Shown: positions 32,312-44,822 of the stretch, in pieces | Layout of the letters: every line of letters starts with the position of its first letter | How positions within the stretch are numbered: position 1 is the first letter of the stretch | Source of the DNA: Dryas octopetala | Taxonomy: Eukaryota; Streptophyta; Magnoliopsida; Rosales; Rosaceae | NCBI GenBank assembly: GCA_963921425.1 | Contig: OY992837.1 | Location: forward strand, 5,119,896 to 5,183,895 | Length of the DNA: 64,000 nt | Reading direction: 5' to 3' | Program-made: the position numbers and the translations under genes | Notes under the pieces: model-generated | The model's database searches: none | The model's input: the letters and a program-made list of their open reading frames with translations, nothing else | What the model was told of the DNA's origin: nothing

Positions 32312-35300
32312 ATGGTCACCTCTGCTTCTCTCTCTATAAATCCCTCTCTCTCTCCTCCCTCTTTTTCCATAGCCACAGCCACTTCCACCACATCATCTCT
32401 TTCTTTTTCTTCTGCTGCCTTTTCTCATTCTTCAGCTCGGGTTTTCCTCGGATTCCCAACCCATCAATCATCCTCAAGAACAAAACCCAATAGCCCTTTT
32501 GGTCAAGGAGCTCGCTTGTGTTACTGTCAGAGGCCAAAGGGTGTGAGCGGAAGTAGAAAACTTGAGCTCAAAGCCAGCAATATGACTATTACAGAGGTCG
32601 GGCAAGAAGAAGAGGAAGAGGGTCCTCCTCCTTTTGTTGAATCGGAGAGCAACTCAAAACCTCGTCGCATTGCTCTCTTTGTTGAGCCTTCTCCCTTTGC
32701 GTGAGTCTCTGCGTTTTGCTTCTTTGACTTTTTGTAAACAACTTTGCCGTGCACTTAATTTCACTACATCTTCAATTTTGAGATACCCATCTTATCAAAA
32801 TGGTTTATTTGCTGTCTTACGTTTTTACGACTTTAGGTTCTGTCATTGGCATTGAGTTTAGATCTAACCTGGTTTAACTATAGCTAACATTGCGTTTGAT
32901 GAACTGACTATGACAGTGTGCAATAAGACATTTGTGGTTCCTTTTTAGGCTACACAACAACTAGCCATTAGCTTTAGCTACAATTGGGTTTTTTGTTCAT
33001 TTTCATTAATATCAAATTAAGTGTTAATACCATGACTTTTTCTGCTGGTTTATCTGGCAGTTCAGTTTAATTTATGGCGTATGTGATGATTTATTGGCTC
33101 TTGCCTTCTCAATGGCAATCTAGTGTGCCATGCCAGCTGCTATCTTGCTGGTGGTTTTCCCAATTCTGGAATGTCATTGGTGTTCATTGGGGTCGTTGTT
33201 CAACGAGTAATTAACTAGTTTTGTCGATTTGCATTCAAGTGTGGATTTTATTTGTTCAATATTGGTTGGTTCGTGTTTTGGCCATCATACGTGGGATCTT
33301 GATTTGATTTCTATTTGTAAGCTTATTGGGTGTAGATGAGGGTGTACTTTCTACTACTGGCAGGTTAAGGCTTATTTAGCTGCTATAACTATGAATGTTA
33401 TCGTCCTGATTTTATCTTGTGTTTTCCTAGTAGTTATTTGCTGAATGAAACAATTTTGTGATTCAGCTTTTGCTACAATTGTGTCTGTTGCATCTTCTGG
33501 AGCTTGTTGGTAAATGTGTTGAATATACGAGGCATCTTGTATTTTTTGGCTTTGGTTGTGATATTAATGATTGCTTGGTTTCCAATATTTAGTACTTCAC
33601 AATGATCGATAGGCTGTATGATTTTTTTTGAGTTACTGGTCCTTTGGAAATTTATGAGTTGGAAAAATAATTTTCTTTAAGGTTGATCCAAGTTCCAACT
33701 GCACTAAGGTTTTGAAGAATCTAACTAAAATAATGCACTGTACAATTATGTATATCTCAGCCTTGGTTGCTCTTAATTTATAGTGCAGAAAAAAGATTAA
33801 CACACATAGAAACATATTTTGAGCTTTAGGCTGATTATTTGTGATTTATACTCTGTTAAATATCCTGCTGATATGAAATACAAAGTGGTTGTCTATTGAA
33901 AGTATTTTTTTTTTCTGTTTATTTTGCAGATATGTGTCCGGGTATAAAAATCGGTTCCAGAATTTCATTAGGTACTTACGTGAAATGGGGGATGAGGTAA
34001 ATTCTTCATATCTCCATGGTCTTGTATTTATATTGACTTTGGTTGCCCATAATTGAACCTTTTAATTTTAGATCCTGCAAGTATAACTTGTGCTCATTGC
34101 AAATTTATGAAGCTTAACAAACTAGAACTTGATTGAACTTGAATGCTCATTCTTGCATTAGTGCTTCCTGGCTAAATTGGCAGTTACTTGGATTATTTAA
34201 ACTTTATGATTATAAGATTTTCTTTAATTCCAAATATGTCTTTTACATAAAAATTGACATATTTGCTTACTGATTCATGGTATAGGTGATGGTTGTGACA
34301 ACACATGAAGGAGTGCCCAAGGAATTTTATGGAGCAAAATTGATTGGATCCCGAAGGTAGCTATAGTGTTTTAATTTCTAGTAGTTTAATGCATAAGAGT
34401 TTAAGACAATAGTTTGACTAAAAGAATGCAAAACATCTTTTTTCCTAATTACTTATTTCTCCCTCTTCTTTTGTCTTTTCTTTTCCATTTTTATTCTCAG
34501 CTTTCCCTTCCCCTGGTATCAGAAGGTGCCCCTTTCCCTTGCACTTAGTCCTAGAATAATTTCAGAGGTTGCTCATTTCAAGCCTGACATTATACATGCA
34601 TCCTCACCTGGAATCATGGCAAGTATTTAATTCCTCCTTATTCTTTTCTAGGTAGATGGTAGATGGTCGATTGATTATGATTTATTTATTATTGAGAAAA
34701 AAGTAAGAACAAAGAAATCAAAAGATGGCTTACACTTGCTTACTGTATTGTAGGTTTTCGGTGCTCTCATTATCGCCAAGTTATTATCTGTCCCCATTGT
34801 GATGTCTTATCACACTCATGTGCCCGTGTGAGTTTAATTCTATGATTTATTCCAAGTTCTCAGCGTATCATATAACTACTTAACAAAAAAAAAAAAAAAC
34901 AAATCATATAATTAGTGGTGCTTAGGGCTGAGCCTTTGTCTCTTTTGGTATGCAGATATATCCCAAGATACACCTTCAGTTGGCTGGTGAAACCCATGTG
35001 GTTGGTTATAAGTATGTAACCTGTCCTTTCTAGCCTCTTATAATCATATGGATACTAGAGCATGTTTTTAACATTTTAGTTTCTCTTATCAGAATTTCTG
35101 CACAGAGCTGCTGACCTCACACTAGTGCCATCAGCTGCAATCAGTAGGGATCTCCTAGAAGCTAGGGTGGCAGCAGGTGAATATAAATTCTGATTTTTAA
35201 CAGTAGTGCTTTGACTCATTTTTTTGTACCCTACCTTTAATTTTTTTTTTTCCTGGTTCTGTATTTTCCTGTCAATATAGTAGATTCATTTGATGTCTCA

Positions 35301-36943
35301 ATCCTAGACTCCCTTTGCTGAAATTCTTGACTGAACAGAAAAAAATGTGTCCATCCAGCACTACTTTTGAATTAACCTCCTTTTTTTATTGCTTATTTCC
35401 AGCTAATACAATCCGCCTTTGGAATAAGGGTGTTGATTCTGAAAGCTTCCATCCCCGCTTCCGTTCTCATGAAATGCGTTTAAGACTGAGGTAGCACCTT
35501 TTTTGTCAATTTGTGTCTTTCACTTTCCCATGGAGTTGGAATTTTTCTTAATTCGTATATGCTGTCCTGATTCCTGAACAGTGATGGTGAACCTGAGAAA
35601 CCTTTAATTGTTCATGTTGGAAGACTTGGAGTGGAGAAGAGTTTGGATTTTCTCAAAAGGTAGTGTGCTTCACTCTTACAAATTGGAAATCAATAGGAGT
35701 CATTTCTTTTTATTGAAAAAGGAAGTAGTGTAAGGCTTTTAACCCAACTAAGGGCATTAAAGCACTTGGAAAGTCTTCCATTTTGAAACCTTTCTTCTTT
35801 CTTTTTCTCTTTTTTGTTCCCCCTCCCCAAATAATTGATGGGCTTTCATTTTTGTGTTACTTGTCAATTTACAACATTAGAATGACCTCAGTAACTACCA
35901 AAACAGATTTTATATGTCTAATTAGACGATGAAAATAATTTATAAGCTAATGACTTGGATGTTGTCATATGTGCATGTATTCTCCTCTGCACTACATGCA
36001 CATAACCTGGATGTTGTCATATGTCTAATGACAACATCCAGGTGATGTCTAATAACTTGGATGTTGTATATGTTGTCATACCATGCTTTTGTAAGTATTT
36101 GTATACTTTGCAGCCTTTAACATATAAACCATTTCAATTTAACAGTGTCATGGATAGGCTTCCAGAAGCACGGATTGCTTTTATTGGAGATGGACCGTAC
36201 AGGTATTACTCTGGCACATAATGAACTTCCAGAATTCTTATGTGTAACCTATGTGTACAGATTGTACAACAGAGCTCATACAAAATGATCCAGCAGAATA
36301 TTATTGGAGTTAACCTTCTGGTGGAAAGGAAAAAAAATGCATTTTCCTTTCTCAAAGAGAATGAAATTTACTTTCTGCCGAGTTTAGATAAACTTTAAAA
36401 TCACTTGCACTCATTTATTTTTATGGCTTTTACTTTGGCAGGGAGGAGCTGGAAAAGATGTTCTCTGGCATGCCTGTGGTATTTACAGGTATGTTAGGAG
36501 GTGAAGAGCTATCTCAGGCATATGCCAGCGGGGACGTTTTTGTGATGCCTTCAGAATCAGAGACACTTGGGCTTGTTGTATTGGAGGCCATGTCTTCAGG
36601 TATTCCTGTAGTGGGAGTTCGTGCTGGTGGAATCCCAGATATAATTCCGGCAGATCAGGAGGGGAAAACTGGCTTTCTCTATAATCCCGGGGATCTTGAT
36701 GACTGCTTAAGCAAATTGCAGCCTCTGTTGCATGACAAGGAATTAAGGGAAACAGTGGGCAAAGCAGCACGTGTAGAAATGGAAAAGTACGATTGGAAAG
36801 CAGCCACTCGTGTAATACGAAATGAACAATACAATGCTGCCATTTGGTTTTGGAGGAAGAAGAGAGCACAATTTCTGAGACCTTTGCAATGGCTGATGAA
36901 ACGCATTTTTCCATCTACCCAATCAGAAATTAAGTACAGGTGA
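32312..36943 (+). CDS. SQD2: Sulfoquinovosyltransferase SQD2, chloroplast
   Basis: SQD2 transfers sulfoquinovose from UDP-sulfoquinovose to diacylglycerol, the last step of plastid sulfolipid synthesis, and in Arabidopsis also makes glucuronosyldiacylglycerol under phosphate starvation. Eleven exons, 32312-32700, 33930-33996, 34286-34356, 34501-34618, 34754-34827, 34956-35011, 35093-35176, 35403-35490, 35582-35659, 36146-36202 and 36442-36943, give 527 residues (Arabidopsis about 510). The first about 85 residues are Ser/Thr-rich and act as a chloroplast transit peptide. The GT4 glycosyltransferase fold follows: RRIALFVEPSPFAYVSGYKN, the HVPVYIPRYTFSW block, nucleotide-sugar site GRLGVEKSLDFL and the EX7E motif within ESETLGLVVLEAMSSG. 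Intron 4 starts with GC (ATG then GCAAGT) and ends in AG. Intron 1 is 1.2 kb and intron 9 has a perfect 16-bp hairpin. Phosphate-response sites were not searched. Confidence 0.96.
34619..34753 (+). other. GC-AG intron (SQD2 intron 4)
   Basis: The exon ends ATC ATG and the intron begins GCAAGTAT; it ends TTGTAG. Joining ATG to GTTTTCGG gives PGIMVFGALIIAK, the expected SQD2 sequence, with the frame intact. No GT donor nearby keeps both frame and conservation. GCAAGT is the usual strong context of minor GC donors. Confidence 0.85.
34867..34911 (+). repeat. Poly(A) micro-insertion in SQD2 intron 5
   Basis: CTACTTAAC followed by 15 A and CAA (34876-34902) is flanked by perfect copies of ATCATATAA (34867-34875 and 34903-34911). 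Confidence 0.55.
36005..36043. repeat. Perfect 16-bp hairpin in SQD2 intron 9
   Basis: ACCTGGATGTTGTCAT (36005-36020) and ATGACAACATCCAGGT (36028-36043) are exact reverse complements around a 7-base loop. Further partial copies of ACTTGGATGTTGT lie at about 35953 and 36054, so a short motif has been copied in both orientations. Confidence 0.8.
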
Positions 36944-38824
36944 TTAGGTCCTACTGCGTTCAGCACACTGATAACTGGTCTGTAGACTTGCTTTGGGTTT
37001 CAAAGAAGTTCTTGTTGGATGTACTTTGTGATAATTGCAATGATTCATTTGTTGTTGTATATACTGGACCATAAATCTGTAGTCATTTGTGTTTCTTGTG
37101 CGAAAACTGACACGTGCACACTTGTATATACACAAAACTACATTGGTACCGTTACTCTCACAAGTAACTATCACATTTGTAATTTTCTTCAGAATGAACA
37201 ACCAATGTGTGATATGTGCATCTAATGTTGTCCTAAGTACCATGTTTGTTTCTGTGGTTCAAATGTAAGGTTAATGTTGCTATGCATTCCACATGTACCT
37301 CATCTGTTTCACGCATTGATATAAGCTACTTCAGGACCAGTCAAACATGGTTGAATGTCCAACGAATGTACTGTTTCTTTTCGTTCACATGCATGCAACT
37401 ATGCAAATGAGTTTTGTCCAGTTGAAAGGAAACACTGGTTTACTTGTCTCCAACCATTGCTCATGGAAGTTGATACTGACCTGGTCGCAATGTATATGGT
37501 CTATAGGCAGGGCCATGGTCCATGGTCCATGGATCATGCATCTAAAAATCATCCCGGTGCATCCCCCATACCAAGCACGTCACACATGGGATTGCATTTG
37601 GATGTTTGAGGTCGTTCTCATTGGGTGGTTGAATGAGCAAACAATGTAGACTAAGCTAATAACATCCCTTTCATAATCAAAGCTCTCAGTCACAGACCTT
37701 ATTTAGCCAACTTCCTATCAAGAATGTAAGACCATGAGTTGGGATATTATAGGATGTTTGATAAATCTTTACATCGCACTTGGATGGTTGGGACTTGGGA
37801 GCATTTTTCTGAAGCACACCTGCCGCACTGGCCACTGCAATAAAAAGTGCATCTCTTCGAGGCTTTTCTCAGTGCACTGCTGTGGTGTGCCCCATGAAAA
37901 AGTTTGGCATTTGGGATTTGAGTGGTCGAGGTTGAGATCACTCTGATTTGGTCGATTTGGGGGGCCATTGTGACATGATGTCTCACACACTATACATGGA
38001 CAACATCAACATCAGGCCCTCTTTATCCATCATTTCAGACCCAAGCAAAACAAACCCAATTCAATTACATTTCCAGTAAGTAACAGCCAGACTATAGAAT
38101 CTGTGCGATTTTACCACTCCAACAAAAAAAAGTTTACTATTTGCCACCAAAACTTGTTGCTGTATAATACTGCGGCACCTCTGTTTTGACAAGCACAAGA
38201 CTGGAATTATATTTTGATGAGATTCTACTCTCTTCATTTTGCATATTTCTCATCATTGTTAAAAAGAAAAACTTACCTTTCATTTTGCAGTATTTCTCAT
38301 CATTGTTAAAAAGAAAAACTTTCCTTTCATTTTGTAGTATTTCTCATCATTATTAAAAGAAAAACTTACCTTTCATTTTGCAGTATTTCACATCATTATT
38401 AAAAGAAAAACTTATCTTTAATAAGAACATGAGTTGATTTGTCATTCAAGAGATAGATTTTAATATCAAAAAGAGACAAAATGGAAGAAAATTAAAGTGC
38501 CAATCCAATTAGGCATTGGATTATTAGAATAAGAAATTCGCAAATTTCTTCACGTGCAAACTGAATTAAGCTGATATTTAAATTTTAAATCCTAATCTAA
38601 TATAGTACACAGCACACGCTACTCGACAAAATGTCGTTGTTTCAACGTCTCATCACAACCGTCCAAATCAGTTCCTCAAACCCATCAGGCCCATCAAAAG
38701 TTTTGACCACTTCAACGATCAACAGGTACTGATCCCCACCCAAATAACGGTAATTTAAACAATAACGGCAAGTGAGTGAATGAGAGGTCCCCACTCGGAC
38801 TGACTCAGCTGTAAACCGGTACGC
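36944..38824. other. Convergent intergenic region SQD2/BAHD
   Basis: Frames of up to 100 codons at 37347-37990 overlap on both strands and match nothing I know. The only clear structure is the 47-bp tandem repeat at 38234-38418. Confidence 0.55.
38234..38418. repeat. Tandem repeat, about 47 bp x 4
   Basis: Four successive units each contain TCATTTTGCAGTATTTCTCA then TCATT(G/A)TTAAAA(A)GAAAAACTT. The units differ by a few bases and by the length of the A run, so they drifted moderately after amplification. Confidence 0.9.
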
Positions 38825-40264
38825 TCACAGAACACCGGAATCCGATACGTACTGCATGAACTCGGTATCCACCTCCAGCCCCGCCATCGTCTCGGGAGCC
38901 AAGACAACCTCAAGATCAATGCTCCCGTTTCCATCTCGTCCCGGAAAGGCTGAAATCTTACCGTCGAATTTGTTGGCCTTACCGCTCCGTACCGCCAGAG
39001 GTCGGTCCCACCCGAAATCATTGTTGTACATCGGAAATCTGGGAGAGCTCCCCATCGTGATTGATGCACCGTCGAAGTTCCCCAGAGGGAACAACCTCGG
39101 CTCCCGCTCCCAATCCTCTACGCCGCGCCGCACTGTATCATCCCCGTGCGCGACCACGTTCTTATGAAGCAGATCAGCACACCAGCGCAGATCTCGAGAT
39201 AAAAGCTCGCCTACTGAAGCGACGGTTGGGATGCTCTGTATTGCGTTTCCGAAGTAGTGCGAGTCCATCTTCGGCTCCAGCCGGTGGCGACAGTTCACGG
39301 CCATCCGAAACGTCGTCGTCTTGGACTCGGCTAGATTCCTCACACGTGTCACCGAACGCCAGAGCTGCGCGCTCAGCGACTGAAACGACGAAATCTCCGC
39401 CTCACGGTTCGTGATTTTCGCGCCATTTTCTCGGCGCACGGCTAATTTCCAGCTGTCGTTGCATTGCTTCCCGAGAATCTCGGCCGATTCGGAAATACCG
39501 TTGTGCGGCGTCGTTTTAGTCAGAGTAGTACTGTTACTGTTATTGGCTCTGTATTTCAGCTTCAGAATCGCTTCTCTGCTGAAATGGAATATTCTCTCTC
39601 GCAGCGGCTCGTTGCCGGAGAAGGTAGCCTTAGGGCCGCCGTCTGGGACCCGAAGCACCGCCGGCGAGTTGAAGACGGTGTCGCGGGAAAAGTCGGGAGA
39701 TTTTGAGATTTTCTTGGCGCCTCTGTGAATCTCGGCGAAGGTGTTGAAGAAGTGCCAGAAGGAAGTGCCGTCAGCGACGGAGTGGTTGACGGTGCATCCA
39801 ATAAACACTCCGTCGGCGAGCTCAGTGACCTGGACGGCGGCCAGGGGCTTGAAGTGGCCGGAGTAGCTCAAGGTCCGGTCGAAGGCGAAGAACTCCTTGA
39901 AGCAAAGGGGGACGTCGGAATTGGGGACCAGGATGCCGTCGATGGAGAAGTTTTTGGCTCTGGCATGGATGAATTCGAGGCCCGCGTCGTTGCAGACGAT
40001 GTGGACGTGGCCGTCGGAATCGGTCTGGAACCGGCCGGCGAGGGCGGGAAAGTGGGTAAGTGCGAGGGAGAGAGAGTGCTTAAGGGAAATGAGAAGGTCG
40101 GCGATGGAGTAAGGCGGGGAATTGAACAGAACCCCCTTTTGAATGTACTGGCAGGAAAGCATCGGAAGGTCAGAGACGGACAACTTGAGGGAATGGATGG
40201 TGGATTTTTGTTTCGGATAAACCGTGCATTTGGAGACTATGCTGACAGAAGAAGAACAAGGCAT
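38825..40264 (-). CDS. BAHD (HXXXD-type) acyltransferase
   Basis: An intronless gene of 479 residues on the minus strand. BAHD enzymes are soluble cytosolic acyl-CoA-dependent transferases that acylate alcohols or amines in secondary metabolism. The catalytic HSVAD (H161, D165) is followed by GTSFWHFFNTFAEI. The late motif is DFGWD (near residue 420) where most members have DFGWG. The sequence PMLSCQYIQKGVLF near the start and GNAIQSIPT in the middle match the plant group annotated as uncharacterised acetyltransferase At3g50280-like. From memory, Arabidopsis At5g01210 next to SQD2 belongs to it. The substrate cannot be told from sequence. The GC-rich codon use differs from the neighbouring AT-rich genes. 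A good TATA box stands about 105 bases upstream. It is transcribed toward SQD2. Confidence 0.92.
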   Translation of the reverse strand: MPCSSSVSIVSKCTVYPKQKSTIHSLKLSVSDLPMLSCQYIQKGVLFNSPPYSIADLLISLKHSLSLALTHFPALAGRFQTDSDGHVHIVCNDAGLEFIHARAKNFSIDGILVPNSDVPLCFKEFFAFDRTLSYSGHFKPLAAVQVTELADGVFIGCTVNHSVADGTSFWHFFNTFAEIHRGAKKISKSPDFSRDTVFNSPAVLRVPDGGPKATFSGNEPLRERIFHFSREAILKLKYRANNSNSTTLTKTTPHNGISESAEILGKQCNDSWKLAVRRENGAKITNREAEISSFQSLSAQLWRSVTRVRNLAESKTTTFRMAVNCRHRLEPKMDSHYFGNAIQSIPTVASVGELLSRDLRWCADLLHKNVVAHGDDTVRRGVEDWEREPRLFPLGNFDGASITMGSSPRFPMYNNDFGWDRPLAVRSGKANKFDGKISAFPGRDGNGSIDLEVVLAPETMAGLEVDTEFMQYVSDSGVL

Positions 40265-40368
40265 TTTTGTGTTGTTGTGGGCTTAAGCTTTGTTTGGAAT
40301 TGGGATTGGTTTTGATTTTGGGTGTGTGAGTGTGAGTGTGACTTGAGGTGGTGAAGGAGTGAGAAGGG

Positions 40369-40377
40369 TTTATATAG
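40369..40377 (-). promoter_or_regulatory. TATA box of the BAHD gene
   Basis: On the minus strand the sequence CTATATAAA lies about 105 bases before the BAHD start codon, a near-perfect match to the plant TATA consensus at a plausible leader length. Confidence 0.65.
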
Positions 40378-40827
40378 AGGTGGGGGTGTGAGGTTGGATT
40401 CATGAACTTACCTCCCCACTGTTTCTTGTGTCTGTTTTTCTTTTTTTTTTCTTTTCTTTTTTGTCATCTGTTGAGGATCAGTTGACAGTATTTTAATACA
40501 GACGATGTATGACTGTATGAGAGAAGGAAAATCATGAGGTGGCGAGAAAGTGTGTGAAGCTACTGTTCAAGTAGGACACATGGATATACATATGATGTTG
40601 CAGCAAAAACTCATTCTTTAATCACAAAAAAAAAATTGATGTTGGAGTCTGCATGTTATTTTGTTTTTTCCTTTATTTCAGTACCAGACAGTCCCCTATT
40701 ACTCCTAAGTAGACCTGTTCAGTTTGAAAGGGCCTCTGCAGAGCCATGGTTTTCTTGGGTATTAGACCACCAATTGGTCATAGATATAAAGCTAGCTGCA
40801 TGAGTTTTCATTGATGTTTTTTCACTG

Positions 40828-41028
40828 GGCTTTTTTAACATTTTACCCATTTAAATTTTAGGCTCGATTTCATTTTATTACCTAAAAAAATTTGTTATAA
40901 TGTACTATTTCAAGCTTATTTTATCTAAATTTTTGTTAAGTATAAGAGCTTTAACACAATAGAAAACTGATTTGAAAATATCAAATCACTCTTATTTTCT
41001 ACAAAAATTTAAGTAATAAAGCCTTATT
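40828..41028. mobile_element. Partial, degraded MITE related to the 48347 element
   Basis: GGCTTTTTTAACATTTTACCCA and later TACCTAAAAAAATTTGTTA, ATTTTATCTAAATTTTTGTTAA match the arm of the element at 48347. A right-hand piece with ACAAAAATTTAAGTAATAAAGCC matches in reverse. It is shorter and much more diverged, with no target duplication found. Confidence 0.5.
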
Positions 41029-42661
41029 TATAATATATAATAATGCTGAGGGAGTCATGTGCCAAGATCTTTGGGAATTGGGGTTCATACCCAGATTCAG
41101 AGATATATAAATATGGAAGATTGGAAAAGGTGTGCATTCTCATGCAGATCTTCTGCTTTGATTAATTAGGGAGTAATAAAAGTACGTTATGTCTTGTTGT
41201 TGGTTGTTGCCTTAATGGTCAAAAACTGACATCTCCTCAGAAACTTCTCCAGGTGAACAAAACAAGGAGATCTTGATTCTAAACACAGACAGATCAATCT
41301 GTTGCCATAGTGTGAAATTTTTTGAAGCACACCGTACATAGAAAATGATTGCATAGTCGCATTGGCTGCTATGGCCGGTTGCTATGTATAAGGGTTGGAG
41401 TTCTTCTTTGGTTTTGAACTTTTGATTTAGCAAAGTATGTATTTTGCTTAATTAATTCTTGCTATTAATTAACAAGCTTCTTTAAAAGCTCCCAAGTAAA
41501 TTAAAACTCAACTTAAGCAGCACCCTCATTTTCTTTATAACAAAGAAATTAAGAGCTTATAGTTAAACACAATTACTTACGTGGTTGATTATTAAATCTC
41601 ACATTATGGGTTTATTTCAATCAACGAGTGTTAATCACTCGTACTTGGCTTACACTAGTTTTCTTCTAACAGCCAATGCTTCAGCAATCAGACTCCTTAA
41701 ACATCTCAAATTACCATCACACCCTGCCATAAGAAACACCTCTCTCTGTCATTACCTTGGCTTATATTTCAAATGTTTTTAGTACAGTACACCAACAAGT
41801 ACTTGATATTAGATTTTCAAATGATATGACTTTTTTTTTTTTTTTTTTTTTTCAAATAAAGTCCTTATTTTTTCTAAATAAAGTCTTTTGATCATTGTCT
41901 TATCAAATAAATATGTCATTATTTATGTATTTTTTGAGGGTATAGGATACGGGTTAACCTCATACCTTCCTAGAATATAGAATGAGATTTGTGCATATTA
42001 TGTTTTAACTCTGAGATTTTAGGCGCATAGTTAAAACCTAATATAAAACCAACAAACCAGGACTTAACAAAGAAGTAAAAATGTACTGCCGAACAATCGA
42101 AAATGGCCGTCGACCACTCGACTCGTGGTACGTGTGAAAAAAATAAAAATAATGGACCAATATTGTATAACATAAAATGGTTACAATATTATTGGACTTT
42201 AGTTAGAATTTAAAAATTCATAAGACTTTATTTAGTATATTATAAAATTAAATGGCCTAAATATAATTCTTCCTAGTATTAATTGCATATTCACATCATA
42301 GTCACAGAAATACATATATGTGGCACGTGTTATCATTTTTGCTTCTTCTGGGAAAGCACGTTTTGACATCAGCAACAGTTAACTTCATGACTAGGAAAGC
42401 TTTTCCTGTAATTTCTAGGAAATAATGTACCATATGACCACTCCACTAGTCCACTACGCCCAATTCCTTTGACCCAAATGAATGTAATCTCGTGTTAAAC
42501 AATAAACATGAAAATAGTATTTGGTTACTTCATTTGCCTTCAATAGTTTTTTTAACAATCTCAGTTTTGTCCTGTTTTGGAAAAAAAAAAAAAATCAACA
42601 CTTTTTAACCCATGAAAGAAAGACGTACAAAAGGAAAAGTACAACTACTACCGGTTAAAAA

Positions 42662-42718
42662 GACTCCTTGCTCTGTTCTTAACATGGACTCCTTGCCCTG
42701 TTCTTACTTCTTAACATG
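42662..42718. repeat. Short tandem duplication
   Basis: GACTCCTTGC(T/C)CTGTTCTTA followed by ACATG occurs twice in a row. The second copy has an extra CTTCTTA. Confidence 0.8.
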
Positions 42719-44540
42719 GATACAACTTGATGTACTCTCAAAAGGGGTAAATGGAAATTTAAAAATTTTTAGGTTTTGAATAAAAAAATAGGAAGGGCAA
42801 GAGCCAATTTTTTTTTATAAATGCGGGATAAAATACTCTACTATCTATAAGTCCTCCCAAATGAAAAAGACAAAAGAACTGTTTAAGAATGCAGAGTTAT
42901 TCGTTAAACGTTTTTACAAGGTCATGTGTTTGGCTCTTAAAAATTGATTAATTCATGGTGATGGTCATCTATATAATTTTATATATTATTTAATATCTAG
43001 TGCTCCCGGACATATCTAATCAAAATCTAATTAAGTGACACAACATGTCTACTTTTGATGGATAAGAGTTTTGAAGGTAACGATAACTGAGAATGTAATC
43101 TGGTACCTGCTGCCATTTGGGTTTTGACTAATTAAGAAATTAATTAATCACAAGTACTTTTTCTCCACCATTGATGGAACATCTTAAAGCAGGTTCCGGT
43201 GGCCAACAAAATAATACCAAACGAACCAGTCATATATGCATGCATAGCATAATAGCAAGCTCAATTAAGGACATGTATATATGGCTGAATGTCATTGGCT
43301 ATATGCTAGTTATATCTTTGTTGCCTGGACTAATTTGATGGATATGACATTGACAATAGTCCTATGCCTAGTCAAACCCACCTGTCTTTAGCTCATTAGA
43401 TCCTATTCCTAACTAATAAAACCAGAAGAAAACAATGGAGGCCGGCCTACTCCTTAGGATGACATGAAGATATTACAGATTTGAGCATGATAGCTAAACA
43501 GTTGACCCATATTCTGACATTCATGAATCTGAGCAGGAAGTGTTTTTAACCATGGATTTTGGGTAGGGCCAGTTATTTTTGGCCACCCAATCCCATCACG
43601 TATGCTATCTAATGAAATTACAATAACACCCACTAACCTCACTTAATTAGGTGCATAATTAGCTATTGACAACATAGCAAAATTTCTTAATGTAATTATT
43701 GGGTATCTCAATTGAAATGACAATAGATTTATTCACAATCCATTTAAATTCGATCTCTTCTTTCCTAACTAGAAAAAAAAAAATATTCTTGATTGTTTGT
43801 TCAATATTTACTAATCATATTATTATTTATATCTCTTACACCACATGTTTTCGAAATATGTTTGTGTACAATGTACATTATCAATTGTGAATGTGTATAT
43901 ATATATGAGTTTCAAATGAACTCTACACACAATAACAATTCATGTGAGCTGATTGTCGAGCAAAACTGATCCTTTTACAAAATATGTAGCTAGAAATAAA
44001 TTTCATCAATATAAAAGATGCGGTCAATAAATATGATGTGAGTCAGTACGAATTATTCATCTTCAAAGTATATAATGAGTAGAAAGAAAGAAGATTATTT
44101 ATCGAATATAGTCCTTTTCTGTCTTGTACTCTTCAGTCTTCTCATCTCGATCATCAACCTGTAGAGCCAATTGAGAGAGAGAGGATCTAAATCTTTTAAA
44201 CTTACTAGGTGAGATCGAGAGCTGGCACAAGACGACAAAGGCCAAAGAAAAAAGATCAACAACTTTTCCACAAAATACATGAATGATGGTGTTGCTTAAT
44301 TGTGCTTTTGACAAGATGCTAACTCCCCACTATTCCTGGTCTTTGGTGCTTCCAACATATTTTGGTAATCACGATTTAATTATTAGAATGCCAATGATTA
44401 GTTGCACACTTGCACATTGGTGCATGAACGTAATCATAATTATGTTCTGATCAAAAAGAAATAAAAAACATAAATAATGAGAATATACTGTAGCGTTGAT
44501 ACTAGTCCGCATGATCAATTATTTATAAGGGAAATAGTTA

Positions 44541-44822
44541 GCGCCTGTTTAGTGTTTTATTTAAAAACTTTTTTTTTCTTTTTCAAAAAAAAAAAAAAAA
44601 AGTTTTAGTAAAAAAAAACGTTTTTGGTAGATCATTTTCAAAATCAATTTTTAGAAAAAAAATTAAAAAACATGCCTTTTACATCATTTTTTTTACACTT
44701 TCTTCTTTATTAACTGTAATTATTTTTAAAATTTAAAAAATTAATTTTGAAAACTCACATTTAAAAAATAAAATCTTAATTTTTGAAAAAAAAATAATTT
44801 GAGTTGAATATCAAACGGGCCC
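44541..44822. mobile_element. Tourist-like (PIF/Harbinger) MITE
   Basis: The left end GCGCCTGTTTAGTGTT and reversed right end GGGCCCGTTTGATATTC resemble the GGGCCTGTTTGG ends of Tourist elements. TTA flanks both sides (44538-44540 and 44823-44825). The inside is A/T runs with partial self-complementarity. No coding capacity. Confidence 0.8.

Noticed and set aside
37347-37649. Overlapping 84-100 codon frames after SQD2
   Set aside because: Two overlapping frames on one strand, no domain, no convincing splice partners, and ordinary intergenic composition.
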